A DNA stretch of 64,000 nt from Amaranthus tricolor (lineage: Eukaryota > Streptophyta > Magnoliopsida > Caryophyllales > Amaranthaceae), in contig NC_080057.1 in NCBI RefSeq assembly GCF_026212465.1, positions 25,546,647 through 25,610,646 of the forward strand, read 5' to 3'. The notes beneath the pieces are model-generated. The model made no database searches. It saw only the letters and a list, made by a program, of their open reading frames with translations, and was not told where the DNA came from. Of this stretch, positions 38,852 to 51,627 are shown in pieces. The first letter of the stretch is position 1; each line of letters starts with the position of its first letter. A program made the translations under genes and the position numbers.

Positions 38852-41800
38852 CTACTTCACATAAGAATCAATATTTAGCAAGTCTAAGCAATGTTTAAAC
38901 TTACTAAATGGAACAGGCTTAGTAAAGAAATCAGCTGGGTTGTCAGCGGTCCCGATCTTCTTTACCTTTACCCTCTTGTCAGTACGCAAGAAATGATACC
39001 TAACATCAATGTGCTTGGTCCGATCATGGTGTACTTGGTCTTTAGCTAAGCAAATGGCACTTAGACTATCACAATACACCGTAGCAAAATTCTGTGCGAT
39101 ACCCAGTTCACCTACAAGGCCTTTGAGCCATATGAACTCCTAAGCTGCAGAAGTTAAAGCCATGTACTCAGCTTCAGACTTCAGTAATAGACAACGTAAC
39201 CGAAGACTGCAATGTAGACTTCTAACTAACCACAGAACCACCCAAGTAAACACATACTCGGTCACCGACCTCCTGGTATCCACATTAACTGCATAATCAG
39301 AATCGTTATATCCAGTTACCAAACACTCCTTACCATTCCCATACACAAGAACAATGTCAGCTGTCCCTCTCAAATAGCGAAAAAACCTTTTCACCCCCTG
39401 CCAGTGCTCTCTCCCAGGTCGAGCCATGAACCTACTCACAACACTGATAGCGTGCGCAATATCCGGCCTAGTACATACCATAGCATACATCAAACAACCA
39501 ACTGCGTTGGCATAAGAGACCCTAGACAAATATGCCAACTCCTCCTCAGTTTGAGGTGACATAGACAAAGACAATTTGCAGCTCATAGATGTTGGTGTAC
39601 TTATATGCTTCGATTTCTCCATCCTAAAACGAGACAAAATCTTTTTGATGTATCTTTTCTGAGTCAAGAAAAGCTTACCCCTAGTGCAATCCCTATAGAT
39701 CTCCATACCCAAAATCTTTTTAGCTGGAATCAAATCTTTCATGTCAAATTCCGAGTTAAGCAACTCTTTAAGTCTAGCAATATCCGATTTATTCTTTGTG
39801 GCAACAAGCATGTCATCAACATATAACAACAAATAAATCATGGAACCGTTATCCAACTTACTATGATACACACAACAATCATACGAGTTCCTATCAAAAC
39901 CATGCGAAACCATAAAAGAATCAAACCTCTTGTACCACTGCCGAGGGGATTGCTTAATTCCATACAATGACTTTAGCAATCTGCATGCATAGTGCTCTTT
40001 CCCTGCGATCTCGAATCCCTCGGGCTGCTTAATCAAAATCTCCTCCTCCAAATCACCATGGAGGAAAGCCGTCTTAACATCCAGCTGCTCCAGCTCAAGG
40101 TCATAATGTGCTACAATTGACTATAACACACGAATAGAAGTATGTCGAACCACCGGTGAGAATATCTCCACAAAGTCAACCCCTTCTACCTGACTGAACC
40201 CCTTTGCAACTAGCTTGGCCTTAAAACGAACTTTCTCAGATTCAGATGACCCTTCTTTCTTCTTAAAAATCCACTTACACCCTACAAGCTTTCTCCCCCT
40301 CTGGTACCTTCACAAGTTCCCACACTCTATTCTTATAAAGAGACTGCATCTCTTCTCCCATTGCAGCAAGCCATTGTGCCGACTCGCTAAAACTAATTGC
40401 TTGTTTATACGTAGCAGGTTCATATGACTTTACATCATGAGCTACACTCAATTCATAACTTGTCAAATTCTCAACAAAGCAATTTCTTCCTTGCATCTCT
40501 TCAATCAATCTAATAGGCTTCTTGATAACTCGTCTAGGCTTCTCAAGAGTAGTGTTAGATTGACTACATTACCCCTGATTAGACTACTCCACCTCCTCCC
40601 CAAAGTTAGGAGAAGTTGGAACAACCTCAGGTTCATAAGTACTCGGCACTAGAACCTCAACATCATCATCAATAAATTGCACTCGAGGTAAATCAGCAAT
40701 GGATGACTGATGTACCTCAAGTATCCCATCTGTCTGTAGTATGTTCTCCTCTTCCTTCCCTAAATTGGAAGACTCCAAGCGTTTCTTATAATATATGATG
40801 CTCTCATCAAAAGTGACATCCCTACTAAGAATGACCCGACCCTCTAAAGGTGAATAGATTCTAAACCCCTTCACACCATCACCGTACCCAACAAAACACC
40901 CCGTCTTGGCTCATGGATCCAGCTTACCCTCACTAACATGATAATAAGCAACACAACCAAAGATCTTCAAATTAGAGAAACTAGGCAACTTACCACTCTA
41001 GATCTCAAACGGGATTTTGATGTCAATTCCCGAGTGAGGACCCCTATTGATGATATAACAAGCTGTCATCACAGCTTCACTCCAATACCTCCTCCCAAGC
41101 CCTGCATTAGAGAGCATGCATCGAACTCTCTTAAGCAGTGTCTGATTAACCCGCTCTGCAACACCGATCTACTATGGTGTCATCCTGACGGTATGATGCC
41201 GACCAATACCCTCATCTGCACAGAATTGATTAAACTCCTCTTTGCAAAACTCTCGCCCATTGTTTATTCGTAGCTTCTTGATCTTTCTACCCTGTCGATT
41301 CTCTACCAAAGCTTTCCATTGCTTAAAAGCTTTTAAGGCCTCATCCTTTGACTTAAGCAACCTAAGCCATGTATATCGTGATTTGTCATCTATAAATGAC
41401 ACAAAATAGCGGAAACCTCCCATACCTTCAACCCTAAATGGACCCCAGCAATCTGAATGGATATAATCGAGCACTTTATCAGTAATGTGAGCACCCTTGC
41501 TGAACTTTGACCTGTGTTTCTTCCCAAACACAATATGCTCACAAAATCCAAGGTTGGCAACCTTGATCCCGGATAGTAGACCCCTCTTAGACAATAGCTG
41601 CATCCCCTTCTCCCCCATATGACCAAGCCTCATATGCCAAATCTTGTTCATCTCATGGTGAGACACCGATGCGCAAACCGCAAAACTAGACAGTGTGACA
41701 CCCTTAAAGACATAGAGGGTGTTCCTCTTGGTACCCTTAAGTACCAACTCCGAACCTCGATAAATGGACAGCTCCCCATCTGAAAACGCTCCATTGTACC

Positions 41801-42860
41801 CCAAATCATCCAAGACACCTAATGAAATCAGATTCTTCCCCAAAGCAGGGACATGCTGCACGCTAGTCAATGTCAACTTTCGCCCATCTCTAGCCCTCAA
41901 TCTCATGGACCCAATACCCATAACCTTACAAGGTGTGTTGTTACGTACAATAACATTACCCCAATTGCAAGACTCATACGTGTCAAACCAATCTCGACGC
42001 GGACTCATATGGAACGAACACCCCGAATCTAGAACCCAATCATCAGAAAGATCCCCAGACTTAGCAGAACTCACTAATGTCAAATCTTCCTCCGAATTAT
42101 AGTTCTCCTTCGGTTTTTCCTCAACTACAGCAGCTTGGGACTTGCCCTTCCTCATCGGACAATTAGCCCAAAAGTGACTCGGTTCTTTGCAGTAATAACA
42201 GGTCTTCCCCGCAGTCTTACCAGATCCCTCATTGTCGTTTCCAGCACCCGATCCAGTATTGTTACCCTTGTTAGCCCCTTCTTCTTTTTAGATTTTTCGG
42301 ACTTAACAAAGAACCCACTGCCACTCTCCCCGTTATCACCTATAGCTTTCTGACGAAGTTCCCTAGTATGAAGTGCGTCTTTACCAACAACAAAAGACTA
42401 CACAAAATTCTCATAGTTAGATGGTAGAGACACAAGTAAAATCAGCGCAGCATCCTCATCATCTATTTTAACATCTAAGTTACGCAAATCCAGTAAAATA
42501 GAGTTAAGTTTTTTAAGATGTTCCCGTAAGGGAGTACCTGACTGCATTTGGAGGCTGAACAACCGCTGCTTCAGCAATAATTTGTTGGTCAGCGACTTAG
42601 TCATATACAATGACTCCAACTTCATCCAAAGTTCCGCCGCTGTAGCTTGATCAGCGACCTCCGTGATGATATGATCATCCAAACATAGCAAAATGGTAGA
42701 ATGAGCATTTTCCTCCATTATTGCTAATTGCTCGTCAGTTAGTCCGTCTTTCGACCCCGCAGTAGTACTCTTTGAAGCCAACGGACGCCAGATTTGCTGT
42801 TGTTTTAACAGAGCCTTCATCTTTATTATAAAAATAGCTAAAAGTTTGTATTGTTCACGT
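38852..42860 (-). pseudogene. Degenerate copia gag-pol
   Basis: Recognisable pieces: gag (42398-42860, MKALLKQQQIW onward); zinc knuckle CYYCKEPSHFWANC at about 42150-42200; protease DSG motif in WVLDSGCSFHMSP (about 42030); integrase region (41172-41900) with NNGREF where DNGxEF is expected; reverse transcriptase with YVDDM and LYGIKQSPRQWYKRF (39140-40051); RNase H tail to a stop at 38852. In-frame stops end gag at 42398-42400 and interrupt integrase just below 41172 (two TAG in a row). A one-base deletion near 42276 shifts frame between gag and the knuckle. It is clearly inactive. Confidence 0.88.
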
Positions 42861-42978
42861 TAATTTTTTCAAAATTCAATTGTATTAACAATTAAAAAAG
42901 ATTGATAAAATATCCCAAACATTGAGCAAGTGTTGAGATATTGACGTGAAGATCAAGAAAGAGAGTCAGATTCAAAAA

Positions 42979-45977
42979 ATGGATCTTCATCCTCTTCTCT
43001 ACTCCTCCATTCCTTCTTGGTCTTCTGTAAGCTTTTTCTGATTAACCAATCGTCACTTAATCTTTATGCTTAATTTTGTGGGTTAATGTACTTCAATCTT
43101 ATTTCACTGTTTTCTGCTGAGATTTTAGGTGGGTTTATTGCTATCATATTTTGGGTACTTAGCAATATTTGGGTCTTTTCTTCCTGGAAAAATCATTCCT
43201 GGTGTCACTTTAGCTGATGGAAGTCGCCTCCATTACCGCTGCAATGGTTTAATTATTTTCTTTTTGTTTCATAATCAAATTTCCATAATGGACTTTTTAG
43301 GAGGTTATTGTTTTCGACGTTGAAATTTAATGATTTTTAATTTTTTTTTGTTGGGTTTTTAGGTTTATTGTCATTGATTTTGTTGGTTTTGCTTCTTGGT
43401 GGTGGAGTTGCTGCTGGATTGCTTTCACCTACAGTATGTGGTTTATCTTATCATTCTATTTTGGTTCTACCTCTTTTGGGATTCTGTCAATCAATTAAAC
43501 AATCAAATTAAGTGTTTTTACATCTAAAGTGTCAATTTTAACATTCAAAATGACGTGTTAAATGTTAAAAACTAAAGTGAGTATTTTAAGTATGATTGAT
43601 CAAATTTAGAGTTAGGATTTGTGAATTAAGTATTCATCAATCAAAGTTAAGTCAAGGATTTCAAGTTAGGTTATTGAAGAATGAAGCAAAGCTAGGGTTC
43701 ATCATCAAGTAGAATTGGGGATTTTATATATCTTCATTATAATTCTGAAATTATGATTCTTATTTATTAATTTGGGTTATTGAAATCAAGATTAAGGAGT
43801 TGACTGATTCAAGTTATAGCTGTTAATTGGGATATTGAAGAAGGATTCAATTGAAGTTTCTTGTCGGTATTAATTGATTAATATTTGGGTATTGTGTTTC
43901 AAATGGGTAATTGATTCTAGTATTATTTAGGTAATTAGTTCAAGTGTTGAAGTTGGGTTCATTTGAGTTCTCTTTGAGTTCTAATTTATGTGGTTTAGTA
44001 TTTTATTGTTGTACTTTTTGTGGTTTTGATTCATCTTCAAAGTTTAAGAGAAAAGTTCACTTTTAGTTCTTAAAAATCAGATTCTGTCCTCTCTGTTCTC
44101 GGCTGATTTCGAGCCTCTTCTGGGCGTTTCTGAGTTCTGGTGTCTACATAAGAATTATAGAGCTTCGACCTTCGAGTCGCGGTCGCACGGGTACTTGAAT
44201 CGCCCCCAAATGAGTTGAGTTCTGGTGTCTACATAAGAATTGTAGAGCTTCGAAACGCGGTCACGCGGGTACTTGAATCGCCCCCAAATGAGTTCGTATG
44301 AGAGAGTTATGACCAAAATACTAACATATTGTCATGAAAATCGAGAATAACCAATCATGAGATCAATTGTTTGAAGTAAGATTTCAATTGGGTATTTTAA
44401 TCAAGTATTTAAGATTATTTTATGTTTCTTTATTGGGTAATTATGGATAGTATGAGTTTGTTGAGTATTATTGATAGTGATGAAAAAAGGGAGCTTGGAT
44501 TGTTATCTTTTGGCGTTATAAGTTGATGTACACAAGGTGTTTGTTCAAATGCATCAATGAAGTTCTTTGATTTTCTAATTTGATTTTTGGTTGAAGAATT
44601 TATTCATAAAGGTAACCTACTACTTTCTTTTAAATTTAATTTATGTATTTTAATGTTCAAGTTATGTTTTATAAGGTGTGGTATTACTGCTGCTGTTATT
44701 TGAGTAAAATTGTATAATTTTTGGTGTTCGAAATTTTAGATTTTGACTTCGTTTGACCTTGCTTCTAGTTCTTGATCAAAATTATGTTTTGTATGTTCAC
44801 AACTTTATAAATATGAGCTTTTAAATATATTGTACTATGAAAATGAGTTATGGTTATTGATTTCAAAGAAAATCAAGAGATTTATTGATTCGTTTTATAT
44901 TGAAATGTTCGACATTGAAAAATTTTCGTTTTTGGGAATTGGCAACGAATATTTATATCTGGATTATTGGGAAATCCCATAGCTTGATAATAGGTAATGG
45001 TTATTCTGATCGGTCTCGAGCCTATGATCCCGTTTCGTTCTTGCAAGAATGTATTTTCGGTGATGACTATCACTCGTCTTCTTAGGATTTAGATCAAGCC
45101 TCCTGACGGTCCATATATTCCCACATTTTAAACTGTTGTTACATTATTGTTTTTAATGAGTTTTGAATAAATATGTTTGGTATATAAAGTTTTGTTTGTT
45201 TCGCAATGAAAGCATATGTTTCATTTGCCATATTGTTTCGCTATTGACTTATAAAGTAATAGCCGTATTTTGATTTTGCTATTAACTTGTACAGTTATAG
45301 CCGTATTTTGATTCGTTATGAACTAAAGGTTCATAGTCGTGTTTATGTCGATACCAATCGGTGTTTTTAAAAGAGTTTGGATTTGGATATAATAATGTTT
45401 TAGTTAGTTACCAATTGAGCAAAGAATTTGATTGGAGATTTTGTTAATGACTTGTATATAAATGTGATAGTTTGTCGGATTACTCAACAATTCAATTGTT
45501 GACAATCTTTGATGGGGCCTATCCTTTATGGGGGATAGATCCATTTTTAGGTTAGCTCTGATGTGGAGACGATGCCTATTTGTATTGTGTGTTATGTACG
45601 AGGCGAGGACTTCTTTTTGAAATAAAAATGTTAATTAGATATTTGTAAATTAAATTGTAATAATTTTATAATGTTTTGTAAATAATATTCACTTAATTAT
45701 GTAAAAATTTTTAAATACTCTGATATTGGTTTGCTGCGGCTATTGAGCCACAGGTTGGATTCAGCTCAGACTTCAATAAGTCTTCCGCTATGCTTTGTAG
45801 ACAATATTATTATATTGTTTACGCTGGTTTGGGCTGTTTCAGTCAATGTGCTGCTGTGTACTTTTGTTCAATTGAAACTTACTGAATTCATTGGGTCATT
45901 TTCTCAAAAACCTTAGCTGTAACTGTTTTGAGCAGGGAGGAGGTGTGGAGCAAAAATGAACAATAATTTTAAGCCCC

Positions 45978-46027
<50 letters not shown>

Positions 46028-49000
46028 AATTTCGGGACCCAAATCAAGTAATTTAACTAATGTGAACTAATATTTGGGGCCGTCAATTTCGGGGCTTTGT
46101 GCGGTGGGGCACCTTACACGTGCCCAAAACTTCCTCTACGTAACATTGAACAATAGTAGGAAATGGTTATAGGCTTATAGCAACTATATTTGCTTTGAAT
46201 CTTGAGTATCCAAGTAGAAATAATGAAGTGTAAGCAATTCAACGGATTCTGACCTTTTAGCACAGCAACAAACAAAAAGAGAATAAATGAGGTCGTAGGA
46301 GGAACATGAGGGAGGAGGACTGGACTTTACAACTCCATTGGTTTTTTTCATTCATCGTCTATAATGGACCTAGATTTAAATAATTAGTTATCGGACGAGG
46401 GGTAATCCTCACTTGCTTACATACTCATCAATCAGGCCATGGTCGGTTTTATTGTTGTGTAGTTCTGTTTAACTTGTATGTAGTAACTTTAACATGTGCT
46501 CGTATGCAGGCCATTGCAGACAGAGGACTTGAGCTTCTCTCTGCAACATTCATTTTCAGTTTTCTTGTAAGTGCTCCTTTTATTTGTTAAACTGAACTAG
46601 TATTAAAGCCTTCTTCATGTGCACAATTATATATCTTTCCTTGTAATAACTTTTCCTATCATTTCTTCTGTTGTGGTTCTCACCCTTCCCTCATTGTTTT
46701 GTCCTGTAAGTTTAATGTTTACTCATTGATGCAAGAAAGGGGAGGGAAATGGAGAGATTGAATTTCCCTCATTCGGATACCAATAAGGGAAAGGAGAGAA
46801 ATGAAGGAAAGAGAATTGGAATCAAGAACTCCTTTACATTTTAATCAAAACAAATCTTTTCAACATTGGAAAGATTTGGAAGCAAAACACACCAGTTTCC
46901 CTACCCTTCCCTCCCCCTTCCTTTTCTTCCAAATAATATTATCCAAACATAGTGCTAGTTACAATGTGATACTATGGTAGTCAATGTTCTTATGGTTACA
47001 TGCAAAACTAGTTTGGCAATCATGTGTATCAATTAATGTCTAGTTTTTTTTTTTTTATTTATTTTGTCAAGTTTGCTAGTTTATTCAGAACACATGGCAT
47101 TGCTCCTGTACATCATGCTTTCTTTGTTGATTTGTTTGTTAATTACAAAATTGCTACCGTTCATATAATTTTCTTCAATTACTCATGCTTTCGTATTGTT
47201 TGCTCTACACACTGCTTGCAAATGTTCTTGCTTGGACATATCACATAGTCTACTCACATTCTATAGTTGTAAATGTCAGGTCACTTTGTATCTTTACATA
47301 GTGGGTAGCACTTCCCGTGACCAAAGTTCTTCTTTGAAGCCGCATATTGCCGGAAACATTATTCATGACTGGTAATTTTGATAGTCAACATTAATGCACT
47401 TTTGAGTTCGGTTATTCTATAAACTATTTTCCTTCACTATTAACTTGAAGGAAAAATGAATTGTGGAATCTGGTGATGTGATGACTATAAAGCGATGCTA
47501 ATAAGTTGCAACCTGAAAATTATTCTGATTCTCTCTTACGTCTATGTTATGGTAGTTGAAGTAGCCAAGTATGTAATAGAGAGAGAATGAAGTGGCTTCT
47601 ATTCATGGCATTTTTAGGCATGAACGCCTAAATTCAGGAGTATCAATCTTTTGGGTTTGTTTATGACCATCCAGAACTCATAGATTTATATTATATATAG
47701 ATTTATGTTTCCAACATCAGCATTCATTTTACCCTCACTTATTAGTATCTCTCTATCAGCATATCCGACTATTATAAAATTTAGATTAATTATTTCTTCA
47801 TAGGTTGTGGTAAGGGGTACACTAGCTTTATAAGCTTCCTTTTATAAACTAAGTTACGGAGGATGTTCTATTTTGATTTTTCATCCAACAAAAGACAACT
47901 GCATGAGAAGATTGACTATGCAATATGCCCTTCATTCATTCCTCTATAATTTAAAGCAAAAACTTCAAGAATAGTGCATTGGAATTAGGCAAACTTTGCA
48001 CCTTTAAGTACTGGATGGATGCATCTTTTCGTGATGTTAAGCTTTGTCTTTAGGAACAATATTTAGTGCTCCGTGTGCTTGGATCATTAGAGTTAAGATC
48101 GAAAATTTTCAAGATTGATCATATATTTGAAATTAAGATGGGTTTTTTTAAAAATTAGACTTAATATGTCAATTTCAAATATGGAGTGTCTGATTCGGCC
48201 CACTTATGCATGCTATTGGTTTCTGTGCTCTCCAATAGGTGGTTTGGAATACAGCTAAATCCTCAATTTATGGGCATTGATCTCAAGTATGTCTCACAAT
48301 TTTCACTTGCTAACGCTCTTTGGATTAAGTCATGATTTGCACTTTTTATATTTGTAATGTTTTCATGTCATTATGAACACTTTAACATGCTACCCAACAC
48401 TTGTAATGTTGTTGGATTTTCTTTGGTTCAATTGTTTGTGACCACAAAACTTGCACACTTAAAGCCCTTCTCAGCTTCTCATCTTGGTATATTGTCTAGT
48501 CTACTTTCCGTGATTTTGTGACCTTCTTTTTCTATTCATTAACTTATTGAACATAGTTTAATTAGAAGTTTGTCATCCTTAATCTTAAGGCAAACATTAT
48601 GGTATTTACGATATTGACTCTTGAATTTATACATATTACTTTTCATGCAATAAGCATTATTGCTAAAAGCAAAGCTTTTATGCTTTTGACATTTTTCATA
48701 TGCAGATTTTTCTTTGTGAGAGCTGGAATGCTAGGATGGTTGATTATTAATCTTTCAGTTCTGGGTAAAAGTATCCAAGATGGCGAATTGCATCGATCTA
48801 TGGTTCTTTACCAGCTATTCTGTACTGTATGACATTTTCGTACCCTCTAACAAAATATCTGGGATTAATGGTATTTTCACTCTTAAATAATATACTAATA
48901 CAATATCTCATATGCTGTTTCAGTTTTACATCCTTGACTACTTCTTTCATGAGGAATACATGACTTCCACGTGAGTACAATTTCTTCTATTTCCGCTTTA

Positions 49001-51627
49001 AAGTCCCATTGATACTTTTGAGCCACCAAGGTTGGATGCCTTGTGATTACCGTGTTAATTAATCTTATGAGATGAGGAATGTCTAGTCCAAACTTCCTAC
49101 CCAACTTCTCCTCCTTTAGCTAGGGTTAGTAAATGAAGTTCATTTGATCCCACATAAGCTTTTTCTGAACAACTTTGTTGTTTTTACCAATATTTAGGAA
49201 CATGACATGATTTCTCTCAATTTTCATAATGTTATTTTTCCTATTGACTATTAATGCTTTATTTTTCTTTTTTTCCTAGGACCTTGCGCTTAAATGAAAA
49301 GAAAATAAGAGTGACCTTTTTGCTAATATAAGCTTATTAAAGTTCTTGAAAACGGGCATTGTCTTAAGCGTCAATTAATTTTGAGTATAATGCGCTGGTC
49401 TAATTAATTTCTTTGTTTATGTGATGTGTTATTCTTCCAATTGTTTTTTTGGCAATGGAACTTGAAACATGGACTCGACTGCTTATGTTGCTTATTTTGA
49501 TCAATTGTGAGCCGTAAATAATTAGAGTACAAGTTTTAAACTATGTATCTTTATTGATTTATAGGTGGGACATAATTGCTGAGAGATTGGGCTTTATGTT
49601 GGTTTTTGGTGATTTAGTGTGGATTCCATTTACATTTAGCATCCAGGTATACTGTTAAGAACTGCTTTGGAATTTATTGTTGGTTTGGTTTTGTGAAATC
49701 TTGTGACACTTATCCCTTCTTTTTTTTGGTTTCTAAACTTCATACGATAATTAACTTAAATTTGCTAAAAGTTCACTTTGAAAAATGTTGAACCCAACAA
49801 GCCAACCCAAAAATCGACCCACAACAACACAACTATACTTTACTTTATTCGGTCTTATCTAATATTGATCTAAAAATATAAAAAAAAAACAATTTCAATG
49901 ATCACCTACATATATTCTCATCCTCCATTACTTTCTATCTATTCTCATTGTACTCTTCAAAATCCCGATTCTTCATAGTTATCCAAGTCATCTTGTCGTA
50001 CCTCCCCCTCTTCTAATCTCCTCAAAGTCTCACATTTCATTTTTCCAACCGGAGCTATTATAGGTCTTCATTGCATATGACAAGAGCAACTTAATGGGTT
50101 TACTCATTTCGCCTCTACGGCTCCTAGACCCTTTTTACATATTCATTTCAAATTTTATCCTTTAAGATATGCACACTCATCCATCTAATATATACTTGAA
50201 TTTTGGCTGTTAATTTTTTCCTCCATGCCATTGTCAAATGTTCAGGAAATATGCATATATGAGTCTAACTTTGATGAGTTAAAACACTATACAATCATAA
50301 CATTAATTTACAAATACATGCCCAAGAGAAGTGTGTTATTTACAATGGTATTGAAATTGAGTTAGTAGTAAATGCAATTTTCACCGTTCATAAAGACTTT
50401 AGATTGTTGATTCGTGAATGTGCAATTTGTCGCAGGGATGGTGGCTTTTGAGAAATAAGGTTGAGCTAACGACAGCCGCAGTAGTGGCAAACTGTATTAC
50501 CTTCGTAATGGGGTAATTACATTGGATCTTCTCGACACTCTGGGCACAAGTTTTTTTTGTTTTTGCTTTGTTGCGACCGGCAACCAATTGCTTGTTGTCT
50601 GTATCTTTATCCTTATGTTTCCTCAGTACTTGTATGTTCCAATCTGGACAGGTATGTCATATTCAGGGGTTCTAACAAGCAGAAACACGTGTTTAAGAAA
50701 AATCCTAAAGCACCCATATGGGGCAAAGCTCCAAAGGTCATTGGGGGCAAATTGCTCGTTTCTGGATATTGGTAAGTTTCCGTGAACCGAATCTTCTCAT
50801 CTTAGTTGAATACCGAATCTAGAAAGATCCAAACATTTCCTGTTATCGATAGCTTGTTGATAGGGGTGATGAATGGGGCCGATAAGGGCCGGGACGGGAT
50901 TAAGTAAATATGGGCTGGGCTTTGAAAGCTTTACCCGACACGATCCGGCCCGTTTTTATTACTTAAAATTAATATTATCTCCATTGATTAATTTATTAAT
51001 AATTAAATAGTAGAAACGTTAATAATTCCTATTGGCATTGTCATTTTTAATAATTAAATTTTCCATCAATTATGCTATTTAAAAGGCCCGATCCGACCCT
51101 TATTAAGCTCTTTTTTTTGGCCCACTTTATTTTAATTATAGTACAGCCGTTTTGGCCTCACCCATTTTTTAACCCGGTCCTTACAAAAACCCTTCTAAAA
51201 ACGAGTCGGATAAGGGCTCAAAATGGGGCCCGGCCCGTTGAACACCTACTTGTTGCTTATGCTGCTTGTGTCATCCTGGACTATTTGATTCATTGTTATA
51301 TGTACAATGCCAGGGGAATTGCTCGGCATTGTAACTATTTAGGAGACTTGTTATTGGCACTGTCATTTAGTCTACCGTGTGGAATAAGGTGAGCGCCATG
51401 TTCTTAATTTTTGTGGTAATGCAAATGTGCTTGCATCTGACACCGCTTTTCACCTGGTTCCTCGTGCTTGCAGCTCTCCGATTCCTTACTTTTACCCCAT
51501 CTATCTTCTTATTTTGCTGATATGGAGAGAGCGAAGGGATGAAGCTCGATGTGCGGAGAAGTATAAAGACATTTGGGCTGAATACTGTAAAGTTGTGCCC
51601 TGGAGAATAATGCCATATATTTACTAG
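42979..51627 (+). CDS. FK: Sterol C-14 reductase (FACKEL/HYDRA2 family)
   Basis: Reduces the delta-14 double bond of sterol intermediates in the ER membrane, upstream of sitosterol and brassinosteroids. Thirteen exons: 42979-43026, 43129-43246, 43363-43433, 46510-46566, 47280-47371, 48239-48286, 48706-48826, 48924-48970, 49565-49646, 50436-50512, 50652-50771, 51314-51388, 51474-51627. All are GT-AG and give 369 aa, the length of the Arabidopsis protein. ERG4/ERG24 family blocks are plain: HDWWFGIQLNPQFMGIDLK, WDIIAERLGFMLVFGDLVW, GKLLVSGYWGIARHCNYLGD, and C-terminal EYCKVVPWRIMPYIY. Several hydrophobic membrane segments are evident. The start is the first ATG in frame (MDLHPLLYSSIPSW). Introns 3 and 11 carry transposon insertions. 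The 5' flank is only about 120 bp before a reversed copia remnant begins. Confidence 0.96.
43496..45640. mobile_element. LTR-retrotransposon-derived insertion in FK intron 3
   Basis: 43496-44213 matches 35619-36335 almost base for base. An 80-90-bp unit (GAGTTCTGGTGTCTACATAAG ... CGCCCCCAAATGAG) is then duplicated in tandem at about 44130-44294. The remainder to about 45640, with ATGTACGAGGCGAGGACTTC near its end, has the look of a long non-coding LTR. I found no terminal duplication, so the borders, especially the right one, are estimates. It accounts for most of a 3.1-kb intron. Confidence 0.55.
45984..46024. repeat. (TA)n microsatellite
   Basis: About 40 bp of pure TA in FK intron 3. Confidence 0.95.
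46730..46954. mobile_element. MITE with TATCCAAACATAGTG end, copy 2
   Basis: Ends TATCCAAACATAGTG (46940-46954), the exact reverse complement of the left end of copy 1 at 18898. The interior is GGGAGGGAAATGGAGAG then CCCTTCCCTCCCCCTTCC, as in copy 1. It sits in FK intron 4; the left border is approximate. Confidence 0.6.
50861..51248. mobile_element. hAT-type MITE in FK intron 11
   Basis: Ends TAGGGGTGATGAATGGGGCC and GGCCCGTTGAACACCTA, imperfect inverted repeats of the common plant hAT type. Flanks CTTGTTGA (50853-50860) and CTTGTTGC (51249-51256) match at 7 of 8 bases, the 8-bp duplication expected of hAT. The 388-bp interior carries further GGGCCGGG/CCGGCCCG blocks and no coding capacity. 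Confidence 0.75.

Larger units (their letters stand above)
38054..42860 (-). mobile_element. Ty1/copia retrotransposon, 5'-truncated
   Basis: The 3' LTR (38054-38567, 514 bp) opens TGTTGTTAATGG and closes CGCACAACA, read on the minus strand. A purine-rich tract (AAGGTGGAGA) precedes it at about 38568-38580. Internal coding remains follow in the order gag, protease, integrase, reverse transcriptase, RNase H, the copia order. No 5' LTR or primer-binding site is found before about 42860, where the gag frame starts abruptly. It stands head-to-head with the sterol reductase gene, about 120 bp from its ATG. Confidence 0.88.

Noticed and set aside
41390..41626. Extra open frames antisense or out of frame within copia gag-pol
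   Set aside because: Shadows of the integrase and reverse transcriptase coding frames.
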